DNA of 64,000 bases, from contig NC_133165.1 in assembly GCF_040802235.1 (NCBI RefSeq), positions 13,487,623-13,551,622 on the forward strand. Direction: 5' to 3'. The translations under genes were made by a program, and so were the position numbers. Source of the stretch: Manis javanica (taxonomy: Eukaryota > Chordata > Mammalia > Pholidota > Manidae). Every line of letters starts with the position of its first letter. The first letter of the stretch is position 1. Under the pieces are notes generated by a model that did no database searches, was not told the origin of the DNA, and saw only the letters and a program-made list of their open reading frames with translations. Shown here piece after piece: positions 36,015 to 47,330 of this stretch.

Positions 36015-36408
36015 AGGTTCAAGGTTATCTTCTTTGGTAACTTACTGTCTAACTTAACTCACTTATTGAGCTGTTATAAACACTGTCTGGTGATTCTTTA
36101 TTTTTATGCCTTCTTATTCCTCCTCCTCCATTCTTTATATGTTGGTTGTTTTATTCTGTGCTCTTTTGGGTTTTCTTTAACTGCTTTTGTGGGTAGTTGA
36201 TTTTATTTTTTGCCTTTAGTTAGTATTTGGTTGGTCTGCTTTCTTTGCTGTGAGTTTATTTTCTCTGATAACATCTATTTAGTCTTAGGAGTGCTCCCAT
36301 CTAGAGCAGTCCCTCTAAAATACGCTGTAGAAGTGGTTTGTGGGAGGCAAAGTCCCTCAACTTTTGCTTGTCTGGGAATTGTTTAATCTCTCCATATTTA
36401 AATGATAA

Positions 36409-37134
36409 TCATGCTGGATACAGTATTCTTGGTTCAAGGCCCTTCTCTTTCATTGCATTAAATATATCATGCCATTCTCTTCTGGCCTGTAAGGTTTCTG
36501 TTGAGAAGTCTGATGATAGCTTGATGGGTTTTCCTTTGTAGGTGATCTTTTTCCTCTCTCTAGCTGCCTTTAAAACTCTGTCCTTGTCCTTGATTTTTGC
36601 CATTTTAATTATTATGTGTCTTGGTGTTGTCCTCCTTGGGTCCCTTCTGTTGGGGATTCTGTGCACTTCCATAGTCTGATCAATTATTTTCTTCCCCAGT
36701 TTGGGGAATTTTTCAGCAATTATTTCTTCAAATACACTTTCTATCCCTTTTTCTCTCTCTTCTTCTTCTGGTACCCTTATAATGCAGATATTGTTCCTTT
36801 TGGATTGGTCACACAGTTCTCTTAATATTGTTTCATTCCTGGAGATCCTTTTATCTCTCTCTATGTCAGCTTCTATGCGTTCCTGTTCTCTGATTTCTAT
36901 TCCATCAGTGGCCTCTTGCATCTTATCCATTCTACTTATAAATCCTTCCAGAGATTGTTTCATTTCTGTAATCTCCTTCCGGACATCCTCCCATAGCTCC
37001 TGCATATTTCTTTGCAGCTCCATCAGCATGGTTATGAGCTTTATTTTTAATTCTTTTTCAGGGAGATTGGTTAGGTCCATCTCCTTCTCAGGGTTTTCTA
37101 TCTTGGTCTGTGTCAAATTCTTCTGCCTTTTCAT
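36409..37134 (-). pseudogene. L1 ORF1, nearly intact with one in-frame stop
   Basis: ORF1p, the L1 RNA chaperone. The likely start is the Met at 37,134 (MKRQKNLTQTK). A longer frame begins 11 codons upstream at 37,167 but does not match the start of the other copy. The frame is open for 241 codons. It shows an N-terminal segment, a heptad coiled coil (ELKIKLITMLMELQRNMQEL), the RRM region (NNICIIRVPEEE) and the C-terminal domain (PRHIIIKMAKIKDKDRVLKA, then YKGKPIKLSSDFSTETLQAR). It ends at a TGA at 36,409-36,411. Compared with the other copy, that TGA stands where an Arg codon is expected, and recognisable C-terminal coding sequence continues past it. So the protein would lack its C-terminal tail. 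Confidence 0.85.
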
Positions 37135-37976
37135 GGTTATAGAGGTATTTGTGGGGAGCTGGTGCATGTGTTGGCTAAGAGAAAGTCCCTTTTTGCTGGT
37201 TTGTGGCCTTCCTCTCCTCAGAGAACAGCGACCCCTAGTGGCTTGTGCTGGGTAGCTGTGTGCAGATGGGGTTTCTAAATCTTGCCGGGCTGCTGTGGAG
37301 CTCTGCGGTTGCTGTGGGCATGGCCTGCCTTAGGCTGCTTCTCCAATATGGCAGAGCCACGTCAGAGGGGGAACGGGTAGGAGGCTGTTTATTTCCATGA
37401 GGGACCTCTGAGCTACGCTGCTACCCAGGGGGTTAGGGTGCCCAGAGTTCCCCGGGATTCCCAGCTGCTGGGCTAAGTGTCCCGGGATGCTTCTGTCCAG
37501 CTGTGGAGTCCCTGTTCCTTTAAGACTTTCAAAAAGCAGTTGGTTTTCTTTGTCCCGGATATGCTGGCTGCGGGGACCCACTCACAGGTCTTAGTGTCCT
37601 GTTTCCCTAGTTTTCAGCACCTCATGCACACACTGTGTGTATGCGCTCTGGTGTGGATGGCTAGGGCTGGGTATTCAGTAGTCCTGGGCTCCCTCTCCCT
37701 CACCACTCTGACTCCTCTCCTTCCGTGGGGAGCTGGGGGAGCTGGGGTGAGGGGTGCTCGGGTCCCGCCAGGCCATGGATTGAATCTTACCCCCTTCGCG
37801 ATGTGCTGGGTTCTTGCAGGTGTAGCAGGTTCTGGCTGTTGTCCTGTGTCTTCTGGTCTCTCGTTTAGGAATAGTTGTATTTGTTGTATTTTCAAAAATA
37901 TATATGGTTTGGGGAGGAGATTTCCACTGCTCTACTCATGCCACCTTCTTGGTTCTCTATTGTATGCAAAGATTTT

Positions 37977-40804
37977 AATAAGAAGTGGAAAGGGACCCTG
38001 CTGATGAAGAGGAGCTCTTAGAGAGGATACTGCTAAGGTGACAGTGTCTAGAGGTTTATATAGCTTCTTGAAAGGAGGAAGTCCCTGCCCAGGGACCTAA
38101 CAGACAACTGAACTAATGACATCACAACTCACCCCTGATTGGCTGAAAGTACAATGCTTCAATTGCATAGGGCATAACCAATCAGAGCTGAGGTCTAAGC
38201 GTGTTTTGAATCACTGAGCTGGATTGGAGCTGTTCGAAACTTAAAAGAGCCTTGAAACTCTATCTGCCTGTGTTCCATCATCACCTACCTCAATCTCAGT
38301 ATCCCTATAAAACGTCATTACGGAAGCATGCTAATTCTAGAAAGACAAAGAGAGCCTTGTTTACCTTCACTTTGAATCCACTAGGTACAGTTAGAGATAT
38401 AAAAGGAAGGAGGGACTTTTAGGAATTATGTGTTTATTAAACTTACTAGGACTCCTAAGCTGATTATTTTCATTATGTGATCTTAATTTTTTTAATTCTA
38501 ATAAATTAATATGTGAGCACATTGCTAAAGCAGAAGAAAGCTACTTGGATTTTCACTGGGATCTTACCTGTCAATCACATCTCTAGGTGTAATTACAATA
38601 GTGTTTTTAACCAATTTCCAGATGTCATTGTTCTACAGACTATAAAGTGTAGTTAAGGCCTCTCTTAAGTGAGACTATTACAAAGATACTTAGAAATAAT
38701 ATCTTTTGCAGTGATGGGCGTGGAGGGAAGGGGTGGGTCAGGCTTTCATATTCTGTCAGTGGGATGGCAACATCATTAGCATGATGTCTTTGAAAATCTA
38801 AAACATGAATTAGCTCCCTTTCAGATGCCCTAGTGCCACAACCATATTAACGTTGTTGGCATTTGGAGGGAGAAGAACTTCTAGGGCATTTTATTTTCCG
38901 TGAACCTGAGGCTACATGTAAACATAATTTTTCCTTTCTTTCTTGATCAGGAGCCCCTGCTAATATTTAAAAATGTGACCCTGTGCTGTGAAACAGGTTT
39001 CCTAGTTGAGGAATGGATATAGGTAACATTCCAGGGCAGGCAAGGCCAAAAACATTATCATTTTGCCTAATACTAACTAGTCTGAGACAACTAGTGCCAT
39101 GGAAAACGTGTGTGGACCTGCACAGGTATATAAACCCTGCCAGAGAACTGCAGAAAAGCTGAACACCCACAAGGACCAAAGAAGAAAAGTGCTGGACTAT
39201 TAATAACACATCTCTCAGGATGCTGCTACTTAGGAGACTGGCTATTTATTTTAACATGTTGGCCCTTACATTTGTCTGAAGTTCTGGTGAAGATTCTTTC
39301 ACCTGCACAGAGCTGGAGCAATAAAGAATTAGGAAACAACATTTACATTACCACCAGAAAAAAGACAAAAAAAACTAAGGGGCTGATGAGACATAGTAAA
39401 GGAAGGAATCTGGAAAATGTACTTTGAACATGGTGGCTATTTATCCTAAAATGACAGAATTTAAGGAAATGTGATGTTGCACTCTGACCTTCAACACCCC
39501 TAGAGTTCCAATACATTGGAAAATCTGTCCTCCTAATTTTGATCTTCATTTTTGAGCCTGTAATAGTCTCCCAGAACTTTGTTTTATGCATAAAGTTATT
39601 ATCCTCCTTCGTATCAGGTCTGTTGTAAATGTTCATTATAATCACTGCTGCTTAATTTAGCAGATGGTTGGAACAGAACAATTCTTCTCAGAGGAATTAA
39701 ATATGGTTATGTCATTTCCCAAGTTGAATGGAAAGAAGTAATTTGAGATCAAGTAATGTTTCAGTTTCAGTGTTAGCTCAGAATCACCGCCAAGGATGTT
39801 TCCTTTTCTTCTATAATTTGAATATCTGTGATGAACTAGGTTAGCCTTCCATTTTTTAAAAATTTTGAGCTTTCAATGTTCTTCAATAAAAGAATAAAAA
39901 TCAATCAATCATTGTACCCACATCCCATGTTTTGCTACATGAATCAGGTGCCCCCAAAGGGATATTCCTATTATATTTGCACAGCACTTTTCCTCATCTG
40001 GTGTCAGCAAATACAAGGATAGAAATTATTTCTTACACCAAACTGCTGGTGCATATTAATTCCACCTCCTATGAATCACTTGCATTGCTCTCAAGATATC
40101 AGTGATCAAATATGACTAGCACGAAACAAAGATTTGTCTGAAAAAATTCTCAACATCTCCTACCTACTCAGAATGCCATCCATTTTTCTTGTTCAATGGA
40201 TACTCAGTTGGCCAAGGACTGTTTTAACAGGATCACACATTTTGAAAGGCAGAAAGCTAAAAAGGGAGAGATTGCTCATAGTTTCAGATTTGTCTCTAAG
40301 TAACAGGGTCACTTCTCTCCACAGTGGGGATTCTTCCCTAAAGGTAGTTTTTCTAAACCCAGATTTCACCCTTCATAAGGGCTTATTCTTATATGCTGTT
40401 CAGCCTTTTTGAACTTCCAATTTCTCTGCTCTCCCAGCCCCCTGCTGTTCCTGCTGATCTTTATTTTGGACGCCACAGGAAGCAGAGAGAGGATATTTGA
40501 GGACATGCATAGACGGACGATTTAGTCAGGAGAGCTCAGGACTATGCCCTTTTGTTGTCACGTACAAGCTTTCTTCTGAGGAAGTAAGGATCTTAATTTC
40601 AAATAGAGGAAGTAAGCTTTGCAATTCCTCTGTGAAACCGGCAAATTATATTAAAACACACATCTTCTCCAGAGTGTTGGGATTGTAACAGAACGTAGTT
40701 AGGAGGCCTGGGTTTGTGTTTCTGTCTACCACTTGCTAGTACTTTAGATCCTTCTGTTTTAGTGTTCTCTTCACAAGTACGAATCATGCGATTGAAGATT
40801 GATG

Positions 40805-40805
<1 letters not shown>
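37977..40805. other. Unassigned intergenic DNA
   Basis: No gene or repeat named over 2.8 kb. 38,040-38,330 has a divergent pair of CCAAT-box motifs (gattggctg near 38,138 and ccaatcagagc near 38,179) and could be an unrecognised LTR. Confidence 0.45.

Positions 40806-40838
<33 letters not shown>
40806..40838. repeat. (TG)n microsatellite
   Basis: About 16 TG units followed by an AT/AC-rich run. It makes artificial open frames on both strands. Confidence 0.95.
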
Positions 40839-40841
<3 letters not shown>

Positions 40842-42724
40842 CATACATATATATAATAACGTATATATTCCACATGTGTATGGAAGTTCTCCATGGATGA
40901 TAAAAATACTGTTTGTGTTCAATGTTTTAAAAATTATTACTCTCAGTGTCCTCCCCTTTCCCTGCAGAGAAGTCCAGAAAAAGGAGTGTGAAGGGGCCAC
41001 CAGCGGGCATCCCCGTGCCTACCTCACCCTGCTCTTACTGGGCTTCTTCCCACCTCGGCACCGCTGGAAGAACATGAAGGAAGAGGTGCACACTCCCCCC
41101 TGTGCATGGCCAGCCCACACCTTGTATCCCAGTTGTGACCATGGCAGCTACTGTGTTTGATAAACGGCAGCCAAGTCCAGCGGAGAGAGATTTGCAGCTG
41201 GCTTCACAAGAGAAATGTTCTCTCAGTCTGGCAGAGGGGAACCGGTGTCAGTTTTATAGTCAGACACACTCATTTTCTCATCATGGAATATTTGCTTATC
41301 TATCCTGGACAGTTAACTCCTTGTAATTCTTATAATCTTGGGTCCCTCCTACTGAATCAGAAAGAATTCGACTACCTTTCAGGATTTTGTAGGGGCTGAG
41401 AAACAAAGTGGAGTTTCTGACACAGTTTCAGTCACTTAGTGGGTCTTCATTAAGTGGTGTATCCTGTTTTTAGACCACCCCCAATGCTCCAATTTTGGCA
41501 GCACCCAGGAATCAATCCATCAGGACCATTCAGTGCAGACCTCCCCTCTGCACCCAGTACTCCCCACCTCATCCTCAACACCCACCATCTTCCCTAGAAA
41601 AAGTATTCTTTCTTCCTATAAATAATGACGTTCATTGGAAAAGTTTTCCTTTTGTTATAATGATTTGTGATCCAAAATAGTTTTCCAATCAATTATTAGA
41701 ATTATTACTGTATTTTGCAAAACAGAATGGTGGGAGAAAGAGCTAGAGACCTTGTGCACTTTTCCTTTACACTGTACTATTTTGGTTTAAGTTTTTGTCT
41801 CCAGCTTTGTTTCATTTGGAACTAAGGCAAAGCTTTTCATCTGTAGGCCATTCTTTTATGAAGATTTACCATCTTTTACAGTCAGTTTTGCTGTGTTTGC
41901 CTTTGTTTTACTTGAGTTCCTCAGTGGTTATGCTGGGAATACAATCAGTTGCATGATGCAGAGATAAATTCTTCCAGCAAATACTGATAAGAGTAATGGT
42001 TATTAAAATTCCACGTGATAAGTGAGTCAATTCAATGAATCAGAGTTTCTGAACTATATGAAACCTCCAGTTACTTCTGTAGCAATGGTGTGAGCCACCT
42101 TAATTTACTCTGGCATTTTCACCCAGTGCTTGGCTGGGGCCAGATTCTGGTTCAGGGTTCCTCACTCTGACTTTTAGTTCTACTGCCAGTGCTTGGACTT
42201 GGTGGCTGAGGAGGCTGACTCTCTGAAGCTTGGGTCTTCTAGCCTTCCAAGCCTTGGCTGAAACACACACCTAGAGCCGTCCCTTTCTTTCTCCTTCAGG
42301 GTCCATTCCTCTCCTGGTTCCAGGTCTAGCCCCGGTCTCAGAACTCTGTTCCTCACCTGGTGGGGAACTGCTCAGCACTAGGCTGTTATCCTCGATTCGT
42401 CGACACGTTTCCCATAGCTGAGATGATTTTAGCCGTGTCTCTCCACCATCACAGGGTCTCCTCATGACAGCAAACATGAAATGACACAAAACACACTTTT
42501 CTTATATCCAGGAGGTCAGAGGATAAAGAATGTGGCCATAAAGCGAAATAAAAGTCTTGTTTATATGAGCAGAAACTTTAACATAGGTACAGTGGACATG
42601 GCTGACCACTCGATCACAGCACCAAGGATCATCTTGAATTCATTAGAAAAGACGAAGGATATTGTAACATTTATCTTTCCTCCCAAATGCCCGTGATCCC
42701 CATTCCTGCTCCTCTGCCTTCTCT
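40839..42724. other. Unassigned intergenic DNA
   Basis: A GC-richer patch at 40,960-41,170 and another at 42,120-42,480 have open frames, but no domain is recognised. Confidence 0.45.
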
Positions 42725-44405
42725 GTCTCTATGCACCTAGGACTACGTGGGGAGTTCCCTAAGATCTGTTGACAGAGGAAGAGAAGATGGGGGCCTGGCC
42801 TGCAGATGGTTCTGCAAAGTATGCAAGCACCTCCTGAAAGTGGAGTGCCGCAGAGCTACAGCCCATCTCTTGGGCAGCCTGGAAGGACAGTGATGAAGGG
42901 AAATCCTTCCTGGGCCAAAAGTCAGGCAGGGTACCTGCATATCTACTTTGCTTAGGAGGAGAAATAGTCAGATGTGCAATTATATACCAACTTACGGACA
43001 CTGGCCAGTGGTTTGGTCGGAAGGTCAGGGACTTGGAAGGAACATGATTTGAAAGTTGATGACAAGGAAATCTGGGGAAGAGATGTGTGGACAGACCTCT
43101 CTGAGTGGGTGCCAAAAGTGAGGATATTTGTGTCCCAAGTGAATGTGAAAGGGTGACTTCAGCAGAGGAGGATTTTAACATAAGTGGCAAGGATGACCTG
43201 TTCTGCGGATACCAGTCAACCTGCTCCCCCAGACACCCCTGTCTGAGCCCAGCAGGCTCATGAACAAAGTGGCCATGGTGACAAGGTGAACGTGATGCAT
43301 GGCCCCAGTGGCATGGACGTCCACTTGCCAAGGCCGACCTGGCTTCAACCTGAACGTCCAATCTGCCAGCAGCAGAGGCCAGTACTGAGTCCCCAGTATG
43401 GCACCATTCTGTCGGGCGATCAGCCAGCTGCCTGGTGGCAGGTTGGTTACACTGGACCACTTCCATCACAGAAGGGGTAGTATTTCATCCTTACTGGGCT
43501 AGACACTTACTCTGGACATGAATGTGCCTTCTTTGCAATGCTTCTGCCAAAATCACCATCCATTGACTTACAGAATGCCTATCCACTGTCCTGATATTCC
43601 ACACATCATTACTTCTGATCATGGAATTCACTTCACAGCAAATTAAGTATGGCAATGGACCATGCTCATTGACTTCTTGAAGCATCTGGGTTGAGAGTTG
43701 TCTTTGGAAGACTCAGTTACAGCAGCAACTAGGCGGCAGGGCCTGCAGGGCTGGGACTAGGTTGTCCGGAAGACTGTATATGCTCAGAATTAGCATCCAG
43801 TATATGATGTTGTCTCTCCCATAGGCAGGATTCATGGGTTCAGGAGTCAAGGTGTAGAAATGGGAAGGACAACATTCATTATTACCCCTAGTAAAAAAAA
43901 TGTGCTTCCTGTTTTTGTCTTTATGCTCTTCTGGCCTAAATGTTTTAGTTTCAGAGGGAGGAATACTTTCACCAGGAGATACAATGACTCCATTAAGCTG
44001 GAAGTTAAGACTGCCGTGTTAAATTTCTCTTGCCGCTGAAGCAACAGGTAAAGCAGGCTGCCTGGGGTGACTGATCCTGCCCACCAAGGGGAAATTGGAT
44101 CACTGCTCCACAGTGGAGGTAAGGAAGAGCATGTCTGGAACACAGGAGAGCCCACAGGACGTCTCTCAGTATTGACAATGCCCTGTGATTAAGGTCAAGG
44201 GAAAATTGCAACACCCCAATTCAGGCAGTACTACTAGCAGCCCAGACCCTTCAGGAAGGAAGGTTTGGGTTATCCTACTACATAAAGATGAGGATGAGCT
44301 AAGGTACTTGAAGGTCAAGGGAATACAGAATAGGTAAGCAAAGAAGGTAGTTATAAATACCACCTATGACCACGTGACTAGTTACAGAAACAAGGACTCT
44401 AATTG
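42725..44405 (+). pseudogene. ERVL pol remnant (RNase H and integrase), decayed
   Basis: In retroviruses this part of pol degrades the RNA template and inserts the DNA copy into the genome. Only short open pieces remain (for example 42,974-43,156 and 43,286-43,480), separated by stops and frame changes. The 236-codon open frame on the opposite strand at 42,759-43,469 is a by-product and not a gene. Confidence 0.85.
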
Positions 44406-44733
44406 TCATGAGTATCTTCTCCGCATTTTGTTATGAATGTTATGTGTGTGTGTTTTCTTCCCTTTTTTCCTCCTTATTATGTAACATAAGACATACTGAT
44501 TTACATCATAGTATTTAATTTACATCACAGCATCTTAGGGGCTCTTATGGGACATCAGAGGAGAATAGTGAACTTTGGGCCCAGGTTGTCACCTCGTCTT
44601 CTGGAGAAGCCGCCAGTGCGTTTGTGTTTGTTTGCAGGATTGCATCATGTTCAGCGGGACTGTGACTTTGTTATTGCTTTGGGGGTTACGTATGTTTTAA
44701 CAAGGTGCAAATCGGGGCCAGGTTAACAAGGGC

Positions 44734-45165
44734 TGGTGAGGGTTGATTTGATGTGTCAACCTGACTGGGCCACTGGGTGCCCAAACATTTGGTCAGATAT
44801 TATTCTGTGTGTCTGGAGGCCACACACTGGGGATATTTAACTGGAGGAGATTAACATTTGCCTTGATAGGCTGAGTAAAGCAGAGTGCCCTTCCCAGCGT
44901 GGGGAGGCCTCATCCAGTCCATTAAAGGCTTGACTAAATTAAAAGGCTGAGTAAAGGGGAAGTTGCTCTCTCCGCCTCTCTTTGAGCTGGGATGTCAGTC
45001 CTCTCCTGCCTCGGACTCTCCTGGTTCTTCAGCCACTCCTAGGACTTCTCAGCCTCCATAACCTCATGAGCCAAATCCTAAAAATAAACCTTTCTTTCTT
45101 TTTCTCTCTCTATATCTCCTACTGGTTCCGGTTCTGGTTCTCTGGAGAAGCTTCACTAAATATAC
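44734..45165 (+). mobile_element. 3' LTR of the ERVL element (MLT2-like)
   Basis: It begins with TG at 44,734 and follows the MLT2/ERVL LTR plan: 'gatgtgtcaacctgactggg', 'ccactgggtgcccaaacatt', 'gcctcatccagtccattaaa', 'ggacttctcagcctccataa', 'ctctctatatctcctactgg' and 'tctggagaagcttcactaaa'. An aaataaacc polyadenylation signal lies near 45,082. The position directly after the pol remnant supports the assignment. Confidence 0.85.
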
Positions 45166-45317
45166 CTGCTTAGCACATAATCACTGTTTGTCATTACACA
45201 ATTCTTTGTGAGATGATTTATGGTCTCACTACATGTCCCCTGAGGGTAGGGCTAGTAATAATAGCTATTATTATTATTAAATTTTAATAATTGCAAAGCC
45301 ATGCATGACAACAACAA

Positions 45318-45600
45318 TAATAGCCAACCCTTGTTTTGCACTTAAAATATCCCAGCACTGTTTTAAGGACTTTATGTGTATTAATTCATGCAATCCTTAT
45401 CAGTTAGAATTAGATCCTATTTTGAGTTAGATACTATTATCTATATAGTATCCCTATGAGTTAGAGACTGTTATGATCCCAATTTACTAATAAGGAAACA
45501 GGCAGAGAGAGGTTACCTGATATGCTCAAAGTTATACCGCACATACTATAGCCAGAACTTGAAACCTAGTAGGCTGGACCTAGATCTCCATCTTTTGTTA
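45318..45600 (+). repeat. MIR SINE
   Basis: A near-complete MIR: 'ttgcacttaaaatatcccag', 'cactgttttaaggactttat', 'gatcccaatttactaataag', 'gaaacaggcagagagaggtt' and 'aacttgaaacctagtaggct'. A short ATT-rich run precedes it. Confidence 0.85.
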
Positions 45601-45734
45601 CTAGGTTTTGGAATCCCATAATAGAGGGCAGTGGTTTTCTTTATACTTCATTCCCTGCAGCCAGAGCCTCAGAGAAGCAGCTTGGAGGTACGGTAGTAAG
45701 ACAGCAAGTGTACCTGGAACAAGACCTACTGGGC

Positions 45735-45935
45735 ATGGGTCCCCATCCGAATTCAGGTGTTTTTAACTGTGTGATTTGGAGCAAGTTACTTACCCTCATT
45801 TATGCGTGTGGTTTTTCATCTGTGAATTGGGAATGATGACAGGATTATTGTTAGGATTAAACAAGTCAGTATTTGCAAAGTGCCTAGGATCGTATTTGGC
45901 ATTTAGTCAGTACTCAGTAAATGCTAGCTGTTGCA
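45735..45935 (+). repeat. MIR SINE
   Basis: 'gtgtgatttggagcaagtta', 'cttaccctcatttatgcgtg', 'tcatctgtgaattgggaatg' and 'cagtactcagtaaatgctag' follow the MIR 3' half. Confidence 0.85.
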
Positions 45936-46094
45936 TGATGCTGGTTTTACTCATCACCTTATCTCCATAACCCAGATAAAGCATGTGATGGGTGTTCAAT
46001 GAATATCTGTTAATTTAAACAATGTATTTGCTGTGGTCCACATGACCTCCGTTCATTTGACAGCTGTGCTGCCTACCTTCCTCCCGTTCATTCT

Positions 46095-46240
46095 TCATCA
46101 CCTACAATGGCTGAGGCACTGTGCTAGATCCTGGAATGAGGGACGAATGAGACACTGTCCTGAAGGCAGGCAGAGCTGAGAACATAAACTGACTTAATAC
46201 ATGCGACCGAGTGTAATGGGCTGGAAAACGTTCTAGCCTA
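46095..46240 (-). repeat. L2 3'-end fragment (antisense)
   Basis: 'gaggcactgtgctagatcct', 'gagggacgaatgagacactg' and 'tcctgaaggcaggcagagct' fit the antisense L2 3' end. Diverged. Confidence 0.45.
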
Positions 46241-46984
46241 AACAGGTCGCGAAAACAGAGGGTGGAACATCTAACTCGGGTGGATGGGAGGGGTGGGGGT
46301 GGGGTGCCACTACAAACCCCAAGCTGCTGGGAGCTGTTCGTAGTGACAGAAACCATTTCCCACAACCATTCCCCAAATACCAAGATCCTGCTGCTGGAAC
46401 CCCTGCTGGTCAGGATGAGCAAAGCCAGTGTGACTTTCCCCACGGAGAGATCAGAGGGCTACCGACTTACTGCACTTTGAAAGAACGCCAGGAAGGGTCC
46501 TTCAGCCCCCACAACTCTTAGACAATTGAGACTGAATAGGTTCCATGCCTAAAGGAAAGAAACAAGAGGACATGTCAGAAAGGTAGGCATTTGCCTGCAA
46601 GTGACTGAATGCCCAGGGAACAATGCCTTACAGACGGGGGTAATCCTCCCATATAAGGGCAAGTCTGGCAGTAAGCAGGTATTGGCCTTGGTTCAGCTGC
46701 TTAACAATTTCATCAGGAGCTCAGGTCCCTTCCTTTCCTCTGGGCTGCTGGCTTTTACTTTTATGTTCATCACCCCATGGTTGCAAGATGATTGCTCCCA
46801 CATCCAGATCTCACTTTCATATTCAAGATCTGAAGGGGTGTTAAGATGCCAGCCTTTTATGCAGAAAGCAAAGCCTTTCCAGATTCTCCCCAGCAGACTG
46901 CTTGCGTGTCATTGTCACATGGGCACTGCCAGCTGGAAGGAAGCCTGGAAAAGCAGGAGACAGGACTGTCACGACTGGCTTAGA
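46241..46984. other. Unassigned intergenic DNA
   Basis: A 172-codon open frame (46,601-47,119) runs through this region into the hAT element below. It has no recognisable domain and is rejected as a gene. Confidence 0.45.
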
Positions 46985-47330
46985 CTGGGGGTCGGCAAAC
47001 TCTCTCTCACAGGCCAGATAGTAAATATTTCAGACTTTGCAGGTCTCATGGACTCTGTTGGCACCAGTCAATTCTGCCATTCTAGCACGAAAGGCCACAA
47101 ACAGTGCATAAGTGTCTAAAGGTTGCTGTATTCCAATAACACTTTATTTATGGACACTGAAATTTGATATGACTCTCACATGATATAAAATATTATTCTT
47201 CTTTTAATTTTTTCAACCATTCAAACACGTACAAACCAATCTGAGTTTGCAAACCATATAAAAAACAGATGGCAGGCCTGACTTGGCCCACAAGTCCATC
47301 ACCTTCAACCTCTGGCTTGGACCAGTGACA
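46985..47330 (+). repeat. hAT-type non-autonomous DNA transposon
   Basis: It starts with the terminal motif 'ggggtcggcaaac'. Then come 'ggccagatagtaaatatttc', 'agactttgcaggtctcatgg', 'gctgtattccaataacactt' and 'tatttatgg', with 'ggcaggcctgacttggccca' towards the far end. This is a common mammalian hAT family; the exact name is not certain. Confidence 0.75.

Larger units (their letters stand above)
34854..37965 (-). mobile_element. Young L1 LINE, inverted, with most of ORF2 deleted
   Basis: The element is flanked by the perfect 11-bp target-site duplication GCAAAGATTTT (34,843-34,853 and 37,966-37,976). Read on the minus strand it has a full 5' UTR (37,965 to about 37,135), ORF1, a spacer and the ORF2 endonuclease region. 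It then jumps at about 35,430 to the extreme 3' end of ORF2 and the 3' UTR. About 3 kb is missing: the end of the endonuclease, the RT and most of the C-terminal region. The tail has become a (CAA)n tract (plus strand TTG repeats at 34,855-34,874). The GC- and CpG-rich 5' UTR (37,170-37,900) is the internal promoter region. Confidence 0.95.
42725..45165 (+). mobile_element. ERVL endogenous retrovirus, 3' half with 3' LTR
   Basis: The pol 3' region and LTR of an ancient ERVL (class III) provirus in sense order. The RNase H region ends near 43,150 ('aagatgggggcctggcctgc', 'ggtttggtcggaaggtcagg'). The integrase region follows to about 44,405 ('cagcagaggccagtactgag', 'acttactctggacatgaatg', 'agactcagttacagcagcaa', 'aggaagagcatgtctgg'). 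A spacer leads to the LTR. The 5' LTR, gag and most of the RT region are absent. Stops and indels break pol throughout, so it encodes nothing functional. No env is seen, as is usual for ERVL. Confidence 0.88.

Noticed and set aside
36701-37255. 184-codon open frame on the plus strand
   Set aside because: Antisense shadow of L1 ORF1 and 5' UTR in the inverted L1.
40599-41160. Open frames of 133-148 codons on both strands
   Set aside because: Both read through the (TG)n microsatellite, which gives alternating Val-Cys or His-Thr runs.
42759-43469. 236-codon open frame on the minus strand
   Set aside because: It is antisense to the ERVL pol remnant, where the nucleotide match to ERVL is clear on the plus strand.
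46601-47119. 172-codon open frame on the plus strand
   Set aside because: It runs from unassigned DNA straight into a hAT element and has no recognisable domain. Probably chance.
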